Below, piece by piece: positions 1 through 14,518 of a stretch of 64,000 nt of DNA. The stretch covers positions 5,084,001 through 5,148,000 of the forward strand of contig OZ245021.1 in assembly GCA_965223775.1 (NCBI GenBank), in the 5' to 3' direction. Source of the DNA: JAJDXW01 sp965223775 (lineage in GTDB: Bacteria; Pseudomonadota; Gammaproteobacteria; HK1). The translations under genes and the position numbers were made by a program. Each line of letters begins with the position of its first letter. The first letter of the stretch is position 1. The notes under the pieces are model-generated. The model ran no database searches and was not told the origin of the DNA. It worked only from the letters and a program-made list of their open reading frames with translations.

Positions 1-1
1 G

Positions 2-2323
2 GCACCCTCGAGCTACCTCGAGTCCGAAGATCCCGTCTGCGGGATGCGGGTTCACCGCGCCTCGGCAGAGCATTTCTCCTCGTACGCCGGAGAGCGCTAC
101 TTCTTCTGTTCAGGAAGGTGCCGGTCCCGTTTCGAGGCTTCCCCGGGTGAGTATCTCGGTGACCGTGCGGAGCGCAATCCCGCGCCCCCGGGCACCCGCT
201 GCACCCGCTACACCTGCCCGATGGACCCGGAGATCGTGCGCGACGCTCCGGGGGACTGCCCGATTTGCGGCATGGCGCTCGAGCCCATGGTGCAGTCCCG
301 GGAGGCGGGCCCCAATCCGGAGCTCGTGGACTTCAGGCGGCGCCTTTGGATCGGTGCCCCCCTCGGCCTCGCAACGCTGGTCCTCGAAATGGGAGGGCAC
401 CTCGGCATCCCCTTTGCCGAATGGCTTGGACCGCTCCTGCACGTCTGGCTCCAGCTTGTTCTTGCAACCCCGGTTGTCGCCTGGGTGGCGGCTCCATTTT
501 TTCGGCGCGGCTGGACGTCGGTCGTTCACCGCCGCCTCAACATGTGGACCCTGATTGCCCTCGGTGCGGGTGCGTCCTATGCATTCAGCGTGGTTGCGGT
601 GCTTGCGCCGGACTTGTTCCCCGCATCGGTGCGTGGACCCCATGGACTGCCTCCGGTCTACTTCGAAGCCGCAGCGGTGATTCTCCTTCTCGTGCTCGTC
701 GGACAGGTGCTCGAGCTCTCCGCACGCGAGCGCACGGGCGATGCCATCCGCGCGCTCCTCGATCTCGCGCCGAAGACCGCGCGCCGGATCGGCGACAACC
801 GCTACGAGGACGTGCCGCTCGAAATGGTCGGGGTCGGCGACCGGCTCCAGGTCCGGCCCGGCGAGAGCGTCCCGGTCGACGGGGTGGTGCTTCGCGGGCG
901 TTCGGCAGTCGACGAGAGCATGCTCACGGGGGAGGCGATACCCGTCGAAAAGGCACCCGGCGACGCGGTGACTGCAGGCACGCTCAACCGCTCCGGGTTG
1001 TTCAGCATGCGTGCCGAGCGAATCGGGGCGGACACCGTCCTTGCCCGGATCGTCGACCTGGTTGCTACCGCGCAGCGAAGCCGCGCGCCTGTCCAGGGGC
1101 TTGTGGACCGTGTTGCGAGCTGGTTTGTGCCGGCGGTGATCGCGGTGGCGTTGGCCGCGTTCGCCGTCTGGCTGCTCGTCGGCCCCGAGCCCGCTCTCTC
1201 CCACGCTCTCCTCGTCGCGGTCAGCGTCCTCGTCATCGCCTGTCCGTGCGCGCTCGGGCTCGCTACCCCCATGTCGATCATGGTGGCGACAGGACGCGGA
1301 GCCCGAGAAGGAGTGCTGGTTCGCGACGCGGCGGCGCTCGAGAGCCTCGCGCAAGTGGACACGCTGGTCGTCGACAAGACCGGCACCCTGACCGCAGGAA
1401 CGCCGGAGCTGACTGATGTGCTCACCATGGGTGCAGGGATGGGCGAAGGCGAACTGCTTGCCCTTGCCGCCTCGGTCGAACGCGGATCGGAGCACCCGCT
1501 TGCGGCGGCGATCGTCCATGGCGCCGAGGCGCGGGGGATCACCCTGCACGAAGCGACGGACATCGAGGCGGTTCCCGGAAAAGGGATCAGGGGCCGGGTC
1601 GCGGGCCGAGATCTCGCCCTGGGCAATGCGGCGCTCATGCTCGACCTCGGCATCGAGCTCGGGGCCGGGTCGCGCGACGGCGAACGGCTTCAGCGCGCTG
1701 GCAAGACGGCAATGTTCGTCGTCGTGGACGGGGAGCTTCAGGGCATTGTGGCGGCGGCGGATCGGCTACGGCCCACCGCACGCGAAGCGCTGGGGATACT
1801 GCGCGAGCTGGGCCTTGGCGTCGTGATGGCGACCGGTGACAACGTGCTCACGGCGCGCGCGGTCGCCCGGGAGCTCGACATCAACGACTGGCGGGCGGAG
1901 ACCGGCCCGGAGGACAAGAGCGATCTGGTCGCCGAGCTCCGGACCGGCGGGCGTCGGATCGCCATGGCGGGCGACGGCATCAACGACGCACCGGCGCTCG
2001 CAACGGCCGACGTCGGGATCGCGATGGGGACCGGCGCGGACGTCGCGGTCGAGAGTGCGGAGATCACGCTCATTGGCGGCGATCTCACTGGAATCGTACG
2101 TGCCGTGCGGCTCGCCCGCGCGGCCTCAGCCAACATCCGCCAGAATCTGCTCTTCGCCTTTGCCTACAATGTGGTCGGAGTCAGCATTGCCGCGGGTGTG
2201 CTTTACCCGGCGTTTGGCCTGCTTCTGTCTCCCATCGTTGCCGCCGCCGCCATGAGCCTTTCGTCCGTGTCGGTCATCGGCAATGCGCTTCGGCTCAGAA
2301 GCGCCCGGCTCGGTAGTCCTTGA
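2..2323 (+). CDS. copA: Copper-translocating P1B-type ATPase, 5' end cut by window edge
   Basis: Exports copper (Cu+/Ag+ by family) across the inner membrane at the cost of ATP. The frame stays open to the left edge. The first ATG, at 44, lies inside a YHS metal-binding motif (DPVCGM, bases 29-46), so the real start is outside the window. Numbered from that ATG, a second cysteine motif (CPMDPEIV...CPICGM, about residues 57-78) is the heavy-metal-binding domain often found in such ATPases. Next come membrane helices, the actuator TGE (about 296), the CPC transport motif (C400-P401-C402), phosphorylated D444 in DKTGTLT, SEHPLA of the nucleotide domain and GDGINDAP (643-650). All catalytic residues are present. 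A MerR-type regulator follows 95 bp downstream on the same strand, as in many copper-resistance loci. The metal is inferred from CPC plus the YHS domain. Confidence 0.95.
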   Translation, partial: APSSYLESEDPVCGMRVHRASAEHFSSYAGERYFFCSGRCRSRFEASPGEYLGDRAERNPAPPGTRCTRYTCPMDPEIVRDAPGDCPICGMALEPMVQSREAGPNPELVDFRRRLWIGAPLGLATLVLEMGGHLGIPFAEWLGPLLHVWLQLVLATPVVAWVAAPFFRRGWTSVVHRRLNMWTLIALGAGASYAFSVVAVLAPDLFPASVRGPHGLPPVYFEAAAVILLLVLVGQVLELSARERTGDAIRALLDLAPKTARRIGDNRYEDVPLEMVGVGDRLQVRPGESVPVDGVVLRGRSAVDESMLTGEAIPVEKAPGDAVTAGTLNRSGLFSMRAERIGADTVLARIVDLVATAQRSRAPVQGLVDRVASWFVPAVIAVALAAFAVWLLVGPEPALSHALLVAVSVLVIACPCALGLATPMSIMVATGRGAREGVLVRDAAALESLAQVDTLVVDKTGTLTAGTPELTDVLTMGAGMGEGELLALAASVERGSEHPLAAAIVHGAEARGITLHEATDIEAVPGKGIRGRVAGRDLALGNAALMLDLGIELGAGSRDGERLQRAGKTAMFVVVDGELQGIVAAADRLRPTAREALGILRELGLGVVMATGDNVLTARAVARELDINDWRAETGPEDKSDLVAELRTGGRRIAMAGDGINDAPALATADVGIAMGTGADVAVESAEITLIGGDLTGIVRAVRLARAASANIRQNLLFAFAYNVVGVSIAAGVLYPAFGLLLSPIVAAAAMSLSSVSVIGNALRLRSARLGSP

Positions 2324-2360
2324 CATTCCAGTTCCCGGAATCCCTGCGCCGACCATCGGA

Positions 2361-2408
2361 AGCAAGATCGAAAGCAAGATCGAAAGCAAGATCGAAAGCA
2401 AGATTGGA
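2361..2408. repeat. 12-bp tandem repeat, four copies, between the ATPase and merR genes
   Basis: The unit agcaagatcgaa occurs three times exactly (2361-2396), followed by a fourth degenerate copy, agcaagattgga (2397-2408). It fills half of the gap between the ATPase stop and the merR ATG. The last copy carries the GGAG that probably serves as ribosome binding site for the ATG at 2418. Copy-number change here would move the gene spacing in 12-bp steps without changing frame. Confidence 0.9.
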
Positions 2409-2417
2409 GCGTCCATC

Positions 2418-2693
2418 ATGCGAATCGGAGAGATCGCAGAACGAAGTGGCCTTCCGCCAAAGACAATCCGACACTACGAGGACATCGGTCTTATTCGACC
2501 GGACCGGACCGAGAACGGCTACCGCTGCTTCACGGACGCGGATGTGCACAGGCTCATCTTCCTCGCCCAGGCGCGCGCGCTCGGCTTTTCGCTCGAAGAC
2601 CGCCGTGCCTTGCTCGAGCTCCATGGGGATCGTCGGCGTTCGAGTGCCGATTCGCCTTCGTCTCGTCAACGTGGCGAACGCGAGTGTCCGTAA
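2418..2693 (+). CDS. Short MerR-family regulator (CueR-like), probably C-terminally truncated
   Basis: Starts at ATG 2418 because MRIGEIAERSGL is the canonical MerR N-terminus and GGAG lies 9 bp upstream; the frame is open further 5' but only inside the ATPase gene. The winged-helix HTH is complete (IAERSGLPPKTIRHYED, then the wing ENGYRCF), and homology to CueR runs to about residue 78 (HGDRRRSSAD). The 91-residue product then ends. It lacks the dimerisation coiled coil and the C-terminal cysteine loop that bind metal in CueR/MerR (usually about 130 residues). I found no continuation in the other two frames, so this looks like a deletion rather than one frameshift. It may be a non-sensing DNA-binding remnant. 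Its place beside a copper ATPase suggests it once regulated that gene. Confidence 0.8.
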   Translation: MRIGEIAERSGLPPKTIRHYEDIGLIRPDRTENGYRCFTDADVHRLIFLAQARALGFSLEDRRALLELHGDRRRSSADSPSSRQRGERECP

Positions 2694-2748
2694 TCAGGAA
2701 GGTCATTCATCACGCCATGGGTGTCCCCGATTGCTCACGCTCCCCATC

Positions 2749-3540
2749 TCATCTACTCAACCTCCGCAACTCGGATTCGGTCTCCGGCCGGCCGGGGGTC
2801 GCGGAGTACGCCTCGGCCTCTTCCCGGACACGCGCGCTCAATCGCTGCCGCCGGAGGACGATGCGCGAGACCGCCTCCATCCGCTCCGAGAGGGTGCGGC
2901 CGAACCGCACCTTCTCCACCGCTTCGCACACGTCATCCGGCGTGAGCCCCTCGAGCACCCGCGACGCATCGAGCGTGCGCGGCGGGCTCCCGTCACCGAG
3001 GGCAATGAAGTCCACCCGCAGCTCGTCGGTGCCCTTGCGGCCGTGCAGCCGCCACAGCTCCCGCACCCCCAGGTCGCCATAGCGCTCGATCTTGCCCTCG
3101 TCGAAGCTCGTGACCTCGGTCTCGACCACCAGATCGGGCGCGGTGAGCTCGACGAACGCCACCACCGCCGCGTCTCCTTCGTGACGGGCGGCGTAGTAGC
3201 CGCGCGCGCGCTCGCCGACGTAGAACGCGCAGTCGGGCTCCATCCCCGTGCCGGACGGCTCGCCCGGCCCCCGCAGTCGGGCGGACCGAAGCCCCTTCAC
3301 CGCATCGGTGACGGCGCTTCCCGCCGCATCCACGATGCGGTCGACGAGTTCAGTCAGGTCTTCGTGCAGGTGCGAGGGCGCCATCAGGGTGATGATCCCC
3401 CGCACCGGGTCGAGGCAGACCCGACGGAAATGCCGGTTCCAGTCAATTGCCGCAAGCGCGACTACGGTATCGGGATCGGCCCGCAGGACGTGGAGGGTGG
3501 AGCCGAGGGGTCCGGTGTGCATCGTGGCGGGATGGTCCAT
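2749..3540 (-). CDS. Uma2-family (DUF820) putative restriction endonuclease-fold protein, copy 1
   Basis: A 263-residue protein of the Uma2 family, which has a PD-(D/E)XK nuclease fold; its cellular role is poorly known. The expected signature is visible: EPDCAFYVG (E101, D103), then APDLVVETEV (D136, E140), K150 and YGDLGVRELW (about 154-163). ATG 3540 is chosen over the longer frame because GGAGG lies 9 bp upstream and the same arrangement is conserved in the second copy at 5832. It is highly similar to the gene at 5050-5832, including about 75-110 bp of the 5' flank, so the pair arose by segmental duplication around the membrane-protein gene at 3685-4395. The C-terminal 15 residues diverge from copy 2. 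Confidence 0.85.
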   Translation of the reverse strand: MDHPATMHTGPLGSTLHVLRADPDTVVALAAIDWNRHFRRVCLDPVRGIITLMAPSHLHEDLTELVDRIVDAAGSAVTDAVKGLRSARLRGPGEPSGTGMEPDCAFYVGERARGYYAARHEGDAAVVAFVELTAPDLVVETEVTSFDEGKIERYGDLGVRELWRLHGRKGTDELRVDFIALGDGSPPRTLDASRVLEGLTPDDVCEAVEKVRFGRTLSERMEAVSRIVLRRQRLSARVREEAEAYSATPGRPETESELRRLSR

Positions 3541-3684
3541 GAGATCGAACCTCCAATGTGAACCCACGGGCCGCCCGCCGCGAAGCCGCCCGCGCGAATT
3601 CTGCACCCCCCGTCATCCGGATGTCCATCGCCCACGCGCTCGACTCGCGCCCGGCGAGCGACCGCTCGCACCGAACCGGGACGA

Positions 3685-4395
3685 TCAGGAGAAGCGCCGC
3701 CACAGCAGGGCGCCGCCGCAAACCGCGGCGGGAATGACGACGAGGGCGGCGAACGGCACGGCCAGCAGCAGCGCCGCCGGGACACCGAATCCGAACGCCG
3801 CCGCCCGGTTGGTCCGGAGCAGCGCGATGGTGTCGCCGAAGTCACGGCCGCGATTCTCCGCCGCGTAGTCGACGAACTGCACGGCCAGCATCCACGCGCC
3901 GAACGCGAGCCAGACCAACGGCGCGGCAACGTTCACGACCGGTATCAGGGTCAGGACGAAGATCCCCGCCAAACGCGGCAGGTGGTAGGCGAGCTTCCGC
4001 GCTTCCCGGGAAAGGGCGCTCACGACGGCCCGTCCCACGTTCTCCTCGCAGTCCGGACCCGTGCCGAATGCTTCGCGCTCGGCGCGGGCGGAGAGCAGGC
4101 CGAGGAACGGGCTCGCCAGCAGCACCGCCAGAAAGCTGAACATCCAGCCGGCGGCGACGATCCCGAAGACGTAGAACAGGGGCGCGAGCACGTATCCGAG
4201 CCAATCCAGCCAGCCCGGCGCCAGCGCTGCGAACCACTCCAGCGCATCGCGCAGCAGGGCGTGTCCGAGAACGAGCAGCAGTGCGATGGCGACGAAGCTG
4301 ACCGCCACCGGCGCCCACACGAAGCGGCGCAGGGGTCTCGCGCGGGCGAGCCCCGCCCCGCGAAGGAAGCAACTCAACCCGACACCGAGTTTCAT
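3685..4395 (-). CDS. CysZ/EI24-like integral membrane protein
   Basis: A 236-residue multi-spanning membrane protein. The N-terminus (about residues 1-15, FLRGAGLARARPLRRF) is the short amphipathic lead of the EI24/CysZ family. Hydrophobic segments follow near residues 20-40, 55-85, 130-155 and 195-230. Family motifs include the ASPFLGLLSARAEREAFG stretch after the second segment. CysZ members are proposed sulfate channels feeding cysteine synthesis; no other sulfur-assimilation gene is near, so the substrate is open. ATG 4395 (MKLGVG) is preferred over an upstream frame that is arginine/glycine-rich and looks non-coding. The gene lies between two duplicated Uma2 genes in the same orientation. 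Confidence 0.7.
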   Translation of the reverse strand: MKLGVGLSCFLRGAGLARARPLRRFVWAPVAVSFVAIALLLVLGHALLRDALEWFAALAPGWLDWLGYVLAPLFYVFGIVAAGWMFSFLAVLLASPFLGLLSARAEREAFGTGPDCEENVGRAVVSALSREARKLAYHLPRLAGIFVLTLIPVVNVAAPLVWLAFGAWMLAVQFVDYAAENRGRDFGDTIALLRTNRAAAFGFGVPAALLLAVPFAALVVIPAAVCGGALLWRRFS

Positions 4396-4823
4396 TTCAC
4401 GAACGGCGTGTCCGCCTTGCCCGCTCCGGGTCGCTCGCCCTTCACGCGGCGACGACCGAGGCCCACCGCCGCGGGAACGCAAGACGAAGGATCGGGGTGC
4501 GGCGGCTCATCCGGCCGGCCACCGCTCCGGGTCCGGGCGCGGGCGGGGTCCCGACGGATTGCGGCGCGGCAACGACCGGGAACGGAAACGGCGAACCGGT
4601 CTGAACGAGAACGTGCCGGCCGAGAATTCAGGCGCGGGGACTCGAACATGGGCCGTGGCGAGCTCCGCAACGCGAGCCCGGCGCGAACGAAGGCCCGGGG
4701 ATGAGGCCGAGCCGCGCCCCATACGGCGCAAGGCCGGCGGAGACGGATGGAGGCTCGGCCGCGAGAGGTCAGCGGAGATACGTGGCGAGGGCAAGGGTCC
4801 CTCCGCGGGCTCGGCGCCTCCCC
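4396..4823. other. Intergenic region, no gene recognised
   Basis: About 430 bp upstream of the CysZ-like gene. Open frames here are short and arginine-rich on both strands, as expected from GC-rich non-coding DNA. A tRNA T-loop-like string occurs near 4640 on the minus strand but no cloverleaf forms (see rejected items). The promoter of the CysZ-like gene should lie here; no clear hexamers were seen. Confidence 0.5.
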
Positions 4824-5019
4824 CTAGCCCGCAAATCTCACCAGCTTCCTGCTGCGGACGCCGATCCATGCGCTGTGACAGGCCGTACTCCCTCAAGCCG
4901 CTTCGACGTAGTGTCGGCTACGCCTTCGCCAGCGCGTAAGCGCTCCTTCGGTCCGTGCGGCCTGTCACAGCGCCGTCTCGCCGCCCTCGCGACGAAAGCT
5001 GGTGAGATTTCCGGGCTAG
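4824..5019 (+). repeat. Palindromic MITE-like repeat, copy A (196 bp)
   Basis: Ends form a 24-bp terminal inverted repeat with one mismatch, beginning ctagcccg(c/g)aaatctcacc at 4824 and closing at 5019 with its reverse complement. A second nested inverted repeat, gcgctgtgacaggcc at 4870-4884, pairs with ggcctgtcacagcgc at 4959-4973, so the element can fold into one long interrupted hairpin. The core shares ccgtactccctcaagccgct with copies B and D. No transposase is encoded. The CTAG at each end may be a target duplication or part of the terminus. It lies 30 bp from the end of the second Uma2 gene. Confidence 0.85.
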
Positions 5020-5049
5020 AGTCGGGCGGCCGGCCGCCCGTCCCCGGCT

Positions 5050-5832
5050 TCACCCGCCGGACGTCGAAGCGGTCTCCGCCCCGCCCGGGGTCGCGGAGTA
5101 CGACTCGGCCTCCTCGCGGACGCGCGCGATCAGTCGCTGGCGCTGCAGCACGATCGCCGCCACCGCCGCCGTCCGCTCCGAGCGGGTCTGGCCGAACCGC
5201 ACCTTCTCCACCGCTTCGCACACGTCTTCGGGCGTCAACCCTGCGAGCACCCGCGACCTGTCGAGCTTGCGCGGGGGGCTCCCGTCACCGAGGCCGAGGA
5301 AGTCCACCCGCAGCTCGTCGGTGCCCATGCGGCCGTGCAGCCGCCACAGCTCCCGCACCCCCAGGTCGCCATAGCGCTCGATCTTGCCCTCGTCGAAGCT
5401 CGTGACCTCGGTCTCGACCACCAGATCGGGCGCGGTGCGCTCGACGAATGTCACCACCGCCGCGTCTCCTTCGTGACGGGCGGCGTAGTAGCCCCGCGCG
5501 CGCGCGCCGACGTAGAACGCGCAGTCGGGCTCCATCCCCGTGCCGGACGGCTCGCCCGGCCCCCGCAGTCGGGTGGACCGAAGCCCCTTCACCGCATCGG
5601 CGACGGCGCTTCCCGCCGCGTCCACGATACTGTCGACGAGCTCAGTCAGGTCTTCGTGCAGGTGCGAGGGCGCCATCAGAGTGATGATCCCCCGCACCGG
5701 GTCGAGCCAGACCCGGCGGAAATGCCGGTTCCAGTCAATCGCCGCAAGCGCGACTACGGTATCGGGATCGGCCCGCAGGACGTGGAGGGTGGAGCCGAGG
5801 GGCCCCGTGTGCATCGTGGCGGGATGGTTCAT
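5050..5832 (-). CDS. Uma2-family (DUF820) protein, copy 2
   Basis: A 260-residue paralogue of the gene at 2749-3540, with the same PD-(D/E)XK-type signature (EPDCAFYVG, APDLVVETEV, YGDLGVRELW). Most differences are single substitutions such as AFVELT to TFVERT. ATG 5832 is chosen from the conserved GGAGG 9 bp upstream. The tail differs from copy 1 (ends ATPGGAETASTSGG). The stop lies 30 bp from palindromic repeat copy A, so the changed tail may reflect the repeat's arrival. Function of the family is uncertain. It has been described as endonuclease-like and is abundant in cyanobacteria and some proteobacteria, often in many copies. Confidence 0.85.
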   Translation of the reverse strand: MNHPATMHTGPLGSTLHVLRADPDTVVALAAIDWNRHFRRVWLDPVRGIITLMAPSHLHEDLTELVDSIVDAAGSAVADAVKGLRSTRLRGPGEPSGTGMEPDCAFYVGARARGYYAARHEGDAAVVTFVERTAPDLVVETEVTSFDEGKIERYGDLGVRELWRLHGRMGTDELRVDFLGLGDGSPPRKLDRSRVLAGLTPEDVCEAVEKVRFGQTRSERTAAVAAIVLQRQRLIARVREEAESYSATPGGAETASTSGG

Positions 5833-6183
5833 GAGATCGAACCTCCAATGTGAACCCACGGGCCGCCCGCCGCGAAACCGCCCGCTCGGATTCTGCGCCC
5901 CCCGTCATCCGGATGTCCATGACCCGCCCGCTCGACGCGCGGGCCGGCCGGCAGCCGCTCGCCGCGCCGTGCCGAGGCCACCCGAATGCGGCGCCAACCT
6001 GACCGAGGCGCTTCACGCGCTCTACGCTCGCATCGCGCCCGGGGCGGTGCGAAGTTCCGGTTCCATGCGCTTCGCAATTGCTTCATCACCGACGCCGACC
6101 CGAGCCCATCGCGAACCGGCCCCGTATCGGATGAATGCCTCGGGCCGGGAGGCCAACCTCGGCGAGACGGACGACTCCCCGGT
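5833..6183. other. Intergenic region; first ~80-110 bp duplicates the flank of Uma2 copy 1
   Basis: Bases from 5833 to about 5940 match 3541-3650 closely (shared gaacctccaatgtgaaccc and ccgtcatccggatgtccat), which marks the 5' limit of the duplicated segment. The rest, to 6183, holds no frame I would call a gene. Confidence 0.6.
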
Positions 6184-7512
6184 TCATGCCGCGTCGTTCC
6201 CCACGCGCGTCGCGGCCGCGCCCAGCCACCGCCCCCGCGTCACCGCGACGGCGAGGCCGAACAGCACGAGCCCGGTACACGCGAACGCCGTCATCTGGAA
6301 CCGGACGCCCATCCATTCGATGAGGGCGCCTCCCGCGAGCAGTCCCAGGGGCAGTCCGTACACCGCAAGCATGCGCGCCCCCATGACCCGCCCCCGGTAG
6401 GCCGGCGCGGTGACCATCAGCAGGACCGCCGCCATCGAGGTCATCGCGAGGCTCTGCGCGAATCCGACCGCGACCAGCACCGCCATGCCGGAGGTGTGGG
6501 AGCCGGTGAAGGCGAGGACTGCGGTCAGCCCCAGCCACGCGGCCATCCCGACCGCCATCACCGTCGCCGGTGACCGCAGCTTCGCGACCGCCACAACGAC
6601 CGAACCGAGCAGCGCACCGACGGCAAACGCGGCAATGAGCTGCGCCAGGCCGTTCTCGTCCACCCCGTAGACGACCCTTGCGACGACGGGGAGGAAGCCG
6701 TTGGTGATCGGATAGGCGACGAGGTTCGCGAGCAAGGCGAGATAGAGCACGAACCGGATCGTCCCCGACGACCGGATGTACGCGAGTCCCCGGCCGAATT
6801 CGGACACGAACCGGGCCGCGCCCGGCCCGGGCGGCAGATCGATCCGGCCGAGAGGCGGCGGAGAGATCCCGAAACCGATGAGCGTCGCGAAGAAATACAA
6901 CGCGGCGACTGCCGCATAGGCGTGCCCCACCCCGAATGCGGCCATGATCGCGGCTCCGGCCAGGGCCCCGACGATGCGGGGCACGTCCATCGTCAGGCGT
7001 GCGAACCCGCTCGCGTTCATCAGCAGCTTCGCAGGGATGGTGTCCGCGACGAGCGAGGTCCGGAGCATGATGTCGAGCGGCCGCAGGAACCCGCCGAGCG
7101 TGGCGATGACGAACGCATGCCACGGTTCCAGCCATCCGGAGAGACCAAGCCCCATCGCCGCCGCGGCGATCACCGTGTACGCCGCGCGCATGGAGAGGAG
7201 CATGGTGCGCCGGCTCACCCGGTCGGCCACCACCCCGAGCCCCGGCGCGAGCAGGGTTCCGCCGAACTGCAGGGCGACGAGCACCGAGAGCAGGAACGGC
7301 GAGCCGGTCTGGACGAGGACATACCAGCCGAGGATCAGGTTCTCCATCTCGAAGCCGGAGGAGGTCGTCACGTCCGACCCACACTGGAAGCGAAAGCTCC
7401 GCACGGCGAACGGGGCGAGCAGTCCGCGGCCCGGGACCCCGCCCCGCCGTCGTGCCGGTCGCGGAGCGGAGGCGGGATCTGCGTCCGGCTTCGGAGTCCG
7501 GGGTTTCAGCAC
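6184..7512 (-). CDS. Major facilitator superfamily transporter
   Basis: A 442-residue MFS permease of the EntS/MFS_3-like type. The N-terminal motif FAVRSFRFQC leads into the first helix, followed by the loop 2-3 signature GLGVVADRVSRRTML (about residues 94-108) typical of MFS proteins. Around ten to twelve hydrophobic segments follow. The substrate cannot be told. The start given is GTG 7512; the first 25 residues are arginine/proline-rich and the true start may be a little downstream. It is transcribed toward the duplicated Uma2 gene, with 400 bp of non-coding DNA behind it. Confidence 0.8.
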   Translation of the reverse strand: MLKPRTPKPDADPASAPRPARRRGGVPGRGLLAPFAVRSFRFQCGSDVTTSSGFEMENLILGWYVLVQTGSPFLLSVLVALQFGGTLLAPGLGVVADRVSRRTMLLSMRAAYTVIAAAAMGLGLSGWLEPWHAFVIATLGGFLRPLDIMLRTSLVADTIPAKLLMNASGFARLTMDVPRIVGALAGAAIMAAFGVGHAYAAVAALYFFATLIGFGISPPPLGRIDLPPGPGAARFVSEFGRGLAYIRSSGTIRFVLYLALLANLVAYPITNGFLPVVARVVYGVDENGLAQLIAAFAVGALLGSVVVAVAKLRSPATVMAVGMAAWLGLTAVLAFTGSHTSGMAVLVAVGFAQSLAMTSMAAVLLMVTAPAYRGRVMGARMLAVYGLPLGLLAGGALIEWMGVRFQMTAFACTGLVLFGLAVAVTRGRWLGAAATRVGNDAA

Positions 7513-7915
7513 CCGACGATACGCCGGTTCACTCGCGTCGCGCGAGTCGGGCTTGCTCGAGGATCTCGCCCATGCGCCTCGAACCGTCCGTAGTCACGGC
7601 GCGGAAGCGCCGGGCGACGATTCGTGGGCCGGGCACCCTGCACCCGGCCCGGACGCTGCGTTACGCCGCTCTTTCACTGCCATCGGCGGCCGGCACCGAC
7701 GACCGCATGGCCGACGGCCAAGCGCAACCGCGCACGCGGAAGGGTTCGTGGCGCCGGGGACCCGCACGCCTCGACGGCCCGGATGTCGCGGCTCGGCGCC
7801 AAGCCTGGTGTGGCGGCAGTGAGGAGGACAGGGGTTCGGCCGTGAATGGACCGGGAGACATCCGGACCGACCGTCTCTCAGTCTGCGTGCCAGTCCCCTC
7901 AATGGCCGCAAACGG
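7513..7915. other. Intergenic region, no gene recognised
   Basis: About 400 bp between the MFS gene start and the gltD stop. Open frames exist on both strands, but none has a recognisable domain or ribosome binding site, and they look like GC-rich chance frames. The MFS promoter should be here. Confidence 0.5.
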
Positions 7916-13986
<6,071 letters not shown>

Positions 13987-14302
13987 CCTGACTTGGAGCT
14001 TCCTCTGTCCGGGTTCGAATCCACGGCACGGTTACCGGCACACGGATCGTTTGAATGCGCCGCCGAAAAGCCCTCTCCGCTCGACGCACGAACGGACAAA
14101 TCTGACACATTTCGCCGAGGATTCCTATCCTTTCCGAGTCTTGGCCAACAATCAGGCGGATTGTTCTTCGCCCGGTCATTCCGATCCGGGGCGTCAGCCG
14201 TGCGGCAACGACCGTTTCCGCACACCTCCTCCGGACTCGTCTTGCATGCCACGTTCCCGGGAAGTATGCTTTCCTGTATCCGGATTTCATACCGAGAACA
14301 CC
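13987..14302. promoter_or_regulatory. Divergent gltB / vapBC intergenic region
   Basis: About 315 bp between the divergent gltB and vapB starts, so both promoters must lie here. It is less GC-rich than the genes (for example 14095-14180). VapBC pairs usually repress their own promoter through AbrB-type binding, so an operator near 14250-14300 is expected. I could not identify a convincing palindrome or promoter hexamers. Confidence 0.4.
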
Positions 14303-14518
14303 ATGCGCATCTCCGAGCGAGGCCAGATCACCATTCCAAAGGCGCTGAGGGACCGGTTCGGGATGGATCACAACGTGGAGGTAGAGATGTCCGCGACCGC
14401 GAAGGGGCTCCTCATCCACAAGCGAACGGCGGCCGAGCACCCCGTCGATCGCGTCTATGCCCTGCTCGGCCAGGGCGGCGACACGGACGACTACCTCGAG
14501 GAGATCCGCGGGAGGTGA
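14303..14518 (+). CDS. vapB: AbrB/SpoVT-type antitoxin
   Basis: A 71-residue antitoxin. MRISERGQITIPKALRDRFG is the canonical swapped-hairpin AbrB DNA-binding domain, and the acidic/hydrophobic tail (DRVYALLGQGGDTDDYLEEI) is the part expected to wrap and inhibit VapC. The frame is open further upstream but ATG 14303 begins exactly at the domain. The stop TGA (14516-14518) overlaps the toxin ATG by one base (TGATG), the usual coupling for such modules. Confidence 0.92.
   Translation: MRISERGQITIPKALRDRFGMDHNVEVEMSATAKGLLIHKRTAAEHPVDRVYALLGQGGDTDDYLEEIRGR

Noticed and set aside
2361..2408. CRISPR-like array
   Set aside because: Units are 12 bp with no spacers, and no cas genes are present; it is a simple tandem repeat. 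No CRISPR array was seen anywhere in the window.
2126..2419. Minus-strand frame with repeated LLSILLSIL
   Set aside because: The repeat peptide is only the reverse reading of the 12-bp tandem repeat at 2361-2408; no start or domain supports it.
2590..2680. Shared HGDRRR ending in the truncated MerR and the truncated LysR (40990-41030) as evidence of a common insertion
   Set aside because: MerR homology extends through that string (matches the CueR RHSAD region), and the nucleotide match is short, so it is probably coincidence.
4620..4720. tRNA-like T-loop string (reverse complement contains gttcgagtcccc)
   Set aside because: The flanking bases cannot pair into a T-stem, and no acceptor, D-arm or anticodon arm of correct spacing is found.
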